Assembly: GCA_937923365.1 (NCBI GenBank)
Contig: CALAIJ010000246.1
Coordinates: 1 to 6,779, forward strand
Origin: an uncultured Sulfitobacter sp.
Lineage (GTDB): Bacteria > Pseudomonadota > Alphaproteobacteria > Rhodobacterales > Rhodobacteraceae
Length of the DNA stretch: 6,779 nucleotides
Reading direction: 5' to 3'
Below are positions 6,481 through 6,779 of the stretch, piece by piece (position 1 is the first letter of the stretch; every line of letters starts with the position of its first letter). The position numbers were made by a program, and so were the translations under genes. The notes beneath the pieces were generated by a model. That model made no database searches and had not been told where the DNA came from. It saw nothing but the letters and a program-made list of their open reading frames with translations.

Positions 6481-6779
6481 ATGCAGTACCATTTGAATGG
6501 CTATAAGAGCGGATCACCGGACATCGCAGCGCCATCCGATCGTCCTGCATTCGACCCTGCGCAGGTGGACGTGTTGATTGTCGGCTGTGGGCCTGCGGGC
6601 TTGACGCTTGCTGCGCAACTGGCGGCATTTCCAGATATCAATACGACGATCGTCGAGCAAAAGGCGGGGCCTCTTACGGTGGGGCAGGCGGACGGGATCG
6701 CCTGCCGCTCCATGGAGATGTTCGAGGCGTTCGGCTTTGCAGACAAGGTGCGGCGCGAAGCCTATTGGGTCAATGAAAC
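6481..6779 (+). CDS. FAD-dependent aromatic hydroxylase, 3-hydroxybenzoate 4-monooxygenase / phenol 2-monooxygenase-like; 3'-truncated
   Basis: Only the first 99 codons are present; the gene runs off the right edge. The translation begins MQYHLNGYKSG, then VDVLIVGCGPAGLTLAAQL (29-47), the GxGxxG FAD-binding loop at 35-40, and E59 at the end of the second strand, which in this fold binds the ribose of FAD. GQADGIACRSMEMFEAF (68-84) is a hallmark of the group A flavoprotein hydroxylases related to phenol 2-monooxygenase. From memory, the whole N-terminus, including the MQ(Y/F)HLNG start, closely resembles 3-hydroxybenzoate 4-hydroxylase (MobA of Comamonas). That enzyme uses NADPH and O2 to make protocatechuate for ring-cleavage catabolism. 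Substrate cannot be fixed from this fragment; phenol or other hydroxybenzoates are alternatives. It has its own likely promoter and strong ribosome site, so it appears to begin a different, catabolic unit unrelated to the polysaccharide genes. Confidence 0.88.
   Translation, partial: MQYHLNGYKSGSPDIAAPSDRPAFDPAQVDVLIVGCGPAGLTLAAQLAAFPDINTTIVEQKAGPLTVGQADGIACRSMEMFEAFGFADKVRREAYWVNE

Noticed and set aside
1..6779. Mobile-element, phage-defence, CRISPR, tRNA or riboswitch content
   Set aside because: Reading both strands found no transposase, integrase, spaced repeats, terminal inverted repeats or RNA-gene-like folds. The intergenic gaps total only about 310 bases and are described above.

Overview
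The window looks like chromosomal or plasmid DNA of an alphaproteobacterium, most likely a Rhodobacterales/Roseobacter-group organism. This rests on protein flavour (alanine-rich, with Rhodobacteraceae-like versions of the export lipoprotein and glycosyltransferases) and on moderate-to-high GC, judged by eye in the mid-to-upper 50s percent and not counted. The taxonomic call is inference. Six genes plus one at the right edge fill almost the whole window. No RNA genes, insertion sequences, CRISPR repeats or phage genes were seen.

Layout, left to right. (1) 1-801 (+) is the C-terminal end of a hybrid sensor histidine kinase: the last strand of the ATPase domain, a receiver domain and an Hpt domain. 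(2) 814-2010 (-), convergent with the kinase and only 12 bases away, encodes a Wza/KpsD-type outer-membrane polysaccharide export lipoprotein. (3) A 201-base divergent intergenic region (2011-2211) carries two short palindromes and a weak possible promoter. (4) 2212-6404 (+) is a tight four-gene operon: an oligosaccharide flippase of the Wzx/MOP class, two related family-2 glycosyltransferases in tandem, and a family-4 glycosyltransferase. Gaps are 3 and 21 bases, and the last junction is a 4-base ATGA overlap. (5) A GC-rich hairpin spans the end of that operon, followed by a good sigma70-like promoter. (6) 6481-6779 (+) is the first 99 codons of a flavin-dependent aromatic hydroxylase resembling 3-hydroxybenzoate 4-monooxygenase / phenol 2-monooxygenase.

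The central five genes make sense as one pathway. The cytoplasmic glycosyltransferases extend a lipid-linked oligosaccharide, the flippase moves it across the inner membrane, and the export lipoprotein passes the finished polymer through the outer membrane. An initiating sugar-phosphate transferase, a Wzy-type polymerase and a Wzc-type chain-length co-polymerase are absent, and the cluster is bounded on both sides by unrelated genes, so those functions would have to be encoded elsewhere. The kinase and the monooxygenase show no sequence-evident link to the polysaccharide genes.

I found no convincing sign of a wholly new biological system. The points most worth a second look are the incomplete, isolated export/flippase/glycosyltransferase set, the odd features of the export lipoprotein (Asn before the lipobox Cys, four further cysteines, a short C-terminus), and the compact promoter and start region of the monooxygenase.
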